Of a DNA stretch of 64,000 nucleotides, positions 61,500 to 64,000 are shown one piece after another. Source of the DNA: Centropus unirufus (taxonomy: Eukaryota; Chordata; Aves; Cuculiformes; Centropidae); the NCBI GenBank assembly GCA_013397695.1, contig VYZI01000286.1, forward strand, positions 62,001 to 126,000. The letters run 5' to 3'. The number at the start of each line of letters is the position of its first letter. Position 1 is the stretch's first letter. Made by a program: the position numbers and the translations under genes. The notes below the pieces were generated by a model. That model was not told the origin of the DNA. It saw nothing but the letters and a program-made list of their open reading frames with translations, and made no database searches.

Positions 61500-63269
61500 A
61501 AATCTTAATGCATAGTTTATCACTCTTCAGGAATTTTTTATATATATTTGGTGATAACTATTTTATAAGAGTTCCGTAGCCAAATCGGTATTTTAAAAGG
61601 TAAGCTGCTTGGTATAGTCCACCAAACAGTCTGGGAAAGGCCAATGCTTATCTCTGAAAAGGAATTTACATGGTGTTCCTATCGGGTTCACATAAAAAAA
61701 GTCTGAAGAAAGGAGATATTGGACATAATGAATTATGTGTTGCAGGTGGAAGGCAACACACTGGCAGAGATGGTGCTGAGTTGTCTCGCAGTAAATTGAT
61801 GGGCAAGAAAGCACTCAAGAGGGACTAATTTTCAAGGGGAAAGAATTTACAGTGGAATGAGATGATTTCCAAGGCTCAGACTGTGCAGCCAGAGTTTTCA
61901 GGGCCTTAGGCTTTCTCAAGCATAAAGAGCAGTAAGACTGTAGTCCCATGGGCACCAGCATATACTGCAGAGACCTTCTGTGGACCTTCACAGGATGTCT
62001 CAGAAGCTTATGTTCCTCTGTCTTCATTAATGACAGCAACTGCTGTGTCATTGGCAAGCGGGCTGAGTTGATTGAAGTGTATGTTTAAGGGTATGATTTC
62101 ATCTTCAGTTTTGCTATAGCCTTCCTGCAAGTGGGGAACAAAGCAACTGTCTGTCATCTTCTTCACTAATGAATTATTCTCCCCTTGACAGGTTTTTTTT
62201 CCACTTTCCCTGTGCCCTTTGTGAATGGAGCTTTGGCCCATGTTTCTCTGCTGTTACAGTGCACCCTCTTGTTGGCCACTTACATGAGAAGAAGGCAAGA
62301 GGACAGTCTAGAAAACAGCTCCTGCTCTAAGACTCAGGCCCACACCATAAGATATTTCTCACAGCCTCTTTGCTGTTGTTAGGCTGCAGGAGTAACTGTC
62401 ATTGCCCCCAAATATGTGAAAGGCATGACATCTGGCACCTGTCTCTTTTTAAACAAAAGGGGTTTTCCTGCTGCAAATAAACCTAAGGAAAGGTGAGCAT
62501 ATTGTGATGGTACTGATTCACACCACAAGAAATTCATAAGCTTCTTCAGAAGAAAATTCTGGTATAATTGTAGTCTGTGCATCCAGGGACTCAAATAGGT
62601 TGTTCGTTGGTTATGCATTTATAAGCTTGGTTATTCATCTAACTTGTCTAGCAGTAAAAATGCCCATTGACTTAGATGATATATTGAGGTATTAAAGCTC
62701 CCATAACAGCGTATTTCCGCCACTGGGAACTTAATTCTCTTATAGCATCTACTCGTAACATATAAAGATCTGTTTTAACTCCTTTTGTTTTCCATATCAT
62801 GGCACTCATTTGGGATAAAACTGTATAGAGACTTTCACTGGTAGTAAGAGTAAAGGCACTCAAATGATTAGGAAGCACGTGGTTGTTGCAGATTATTTGA
62901 TCACATTTCTATTATACTACTCCACCATTCTTTATTTATCCCCTTCAGGTGTTTCATGATTAATTGTATCAAATAAATACAGTTTTTTCCTATGCTTGCT
63001 AGATTGTGTTAGAGTCATAGACCTAAATAAGACTTCAAAACATCACCTAGAACGTTCCCTAGAACTGAGGAATGAGCAAAGGGCACTGTGTATGTGTAAG
63101 CCACAGCCCTGATACCTACCAACACTGCAGTTATAAGCATGAAACAAACTTGATTTGCATTCATATAACTTGCTGAAAACTCTCTCCACACCATACTTCT
63201 GCAGTTGAATTTTCCTGCCTAAGGATAATGGAACTAGCTCTTTTCTGTACTGAGTAGTGTTCTTGTTTA
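61500..63269. other. Unique non-coding DNA
   Basis: No gene is recognised. Sequence from 63013 (GAGTCATAGACC...) is faintly like the 3' end of an old CR1 in antisense but too degraded to call. Confidence 0.45.
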
Positions 63270-63770
63270 TTTTCCTAAGCACTTCTCTAATTCATTTGGT
63301 TTATATCCTATTTTTCAGCATCCTGGCAGTCCTTCATAGTGTGCTGTGAACTGAAAACTTGGCAAGCACACTTTCTATTATTTCATCTACATCACTAATG
63401 AAAATATTGGCCAATACTGAATTCAGGACCCCTGAATAACCCTGCTTATTCCGTCTTTCAATTTTGCAATAAATATAGCACTGTTTTAACTAATCTGATA
63501 AACTCATTCAGGTTTGTTTCTATTGTATGAACGTTTCATTCAGACCTAGGTTTCCTCATGTTATTTATAAGAATGTTATATGAGACAGTGTCAAAATCTA
63601 AGCTGCTATCACTTCCCTTCTTAAAAGCCTGTTATCACATTGTAGAATTAAATTAGATTGGTTTGACAATATTCTCAGCAAACCCAAGCTGGCTGCAATC
63701 ATTGCATAACCTATATCTATTATCTTTACAACTCTGTGAAATAATTAGAAGGTCTCAATATAATGGTGCA
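63270..63770 (-). mobile_element. Old CR1/L3-like LINE remnant, reverse-transcriptase region
   Basis: Read on the minus strand, this matches the reverse-transcriptase part of ORF2 of an old CR1-type LINE. From the element's 5' side there is an upstream block ending in a degraded QxGF-like stretch (SQLGFA, 63678-63695). Next comes the palm motif A neighbourhood, DFDTVSYNILINN (63581-63598 for DFDTVS), and then the block before motif C, read as VLANIFISDVD. At the position of the catalytic FADD the sequence reads FSVH (63346-63357). The active site is therefore lost, and stops and frameshifts break the frame. The similarity is spread over about 500 bp, which marks an old, dead insertion older than the CR1 copies with intact octamers. 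It belongs to the same broad family as the 54.3 kb remnant and lies in the same orientation and order, but 8.7 kb apart, so it is probably a separate copy. Confidence 0.85.
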
Positions 63771-64000
63771 ATAGCATTCGCTCTTCTTGAACCAAAAAGT
63801 GTCATCCAGATGCAAGCTTTGGTACCCCTGAATTTGAATCATATCTAAAGGCAATAAACATTGTAATCAGAGTGAGAGTTTTGCATCCAAAGGGTTCCAA
63901 GTTATTAAATAGTTTTCTTATATTTGTCTTGGAGTCCTGACACTTCGGGAACTGAGTTAAACTTAAGAATATCCGTAAGATGTAGATAAACTTATGTGAA
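63771..64000. other. Window end, nothing recognised
   Basis: The sequence may still contain degraded old LINE, but no block can be assigned. Confidence 0.4.

Noticed and set aside
63013..63130. Possible 3' end of the old CR1 at 63.27-63.77 kb
   Set aside because: The resemblance is faint, and the distance is too short to hold the rest of ORF2 and the 3' UTR unless there was a large deletion.
1..64000. tRNA, rRNA, CRISPR, operon or phage-like structures
   Set aside because: None was seen; the repeat content and lack of gene packing indicate vertebrate nuclear DNA.

Overview
This window looks like 64 kb of AT-rich nuclear DNA from a bird. The evidence is the repeats: three pieces carry the 3' end of avian CR1 LINEs, with octamer-type terminal repeats (ATTCTATG-like) and the 'GATGATCT-AGAGGTCTTTTCCAA' type 3' sequence. 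Two further pieces match an older CR1/L3-like LINE family known from reptiles, birds and (as L3) mammals. I see no Alu, B1 or L1 sequence, no bacterial-style gene packing and no organellar sequence. It reads as a gene desert or one very long intron on a macrochromosome. All calls are by eye and from memory; no alignment or search was run.

No protein-coding gene can be identified with confidence. The many open frames of 60-146 codons are what AT-rich non-coding DNA of this length gives by chance, and none resembles a protein I recognise. Two segments deserve a check as exons because an open frame is bounded by good splice signals: minus strand 7992-8179 (ends at CAG|GTAAAG) and plus strand 45145-45353 (pyrimidine-rich acceptor, CAG|GTATGC donor, signal-peptide-like segment). 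Both remain unproven.

Layout: 1-25.9 kb is unique DNA with a minus-strand CR1 (3382-4010) and a small plus-strand CR1 3' end (6330-6402). At 25.93-26.13 kb is a long (GGAGAA)n array containing the only ambiguous base (N, 26024). From 26 to 45 kb the DNA is unique, with a perfect 62-bp tandem duplication (31094-31217), an A-rich patch (32131-32270) and a 39-bp-period duplication built around a 22-bp palindrome (42366-42431). From 45 to 54 kb there are several short perfect inverted repeats, the 45.1 kb exon candidate and a TATA-like site at 52.0 kb.

The last 10 kb is the richest part: old CR1 remnants at 54301-54520 and 63270-63770 (the latter still shows reverse-transcriptase blocks), a CTCF-like site at 56617, a block at 58.08-58.80 kb that reads like a conserved developmental enhancer, a compact CCAAT/TATA promoter-like cluster at 60.40-60.55 kb, and a third avian CR1 3' end at 61405-61499. 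A plausible but untested reading is a distal regulatory block of a neighbouring gene. I found nothing I can call a new biological system; the strongest leads are the 58.1-60.6 kb block, the two exon candidates and the old CR1 remnants.
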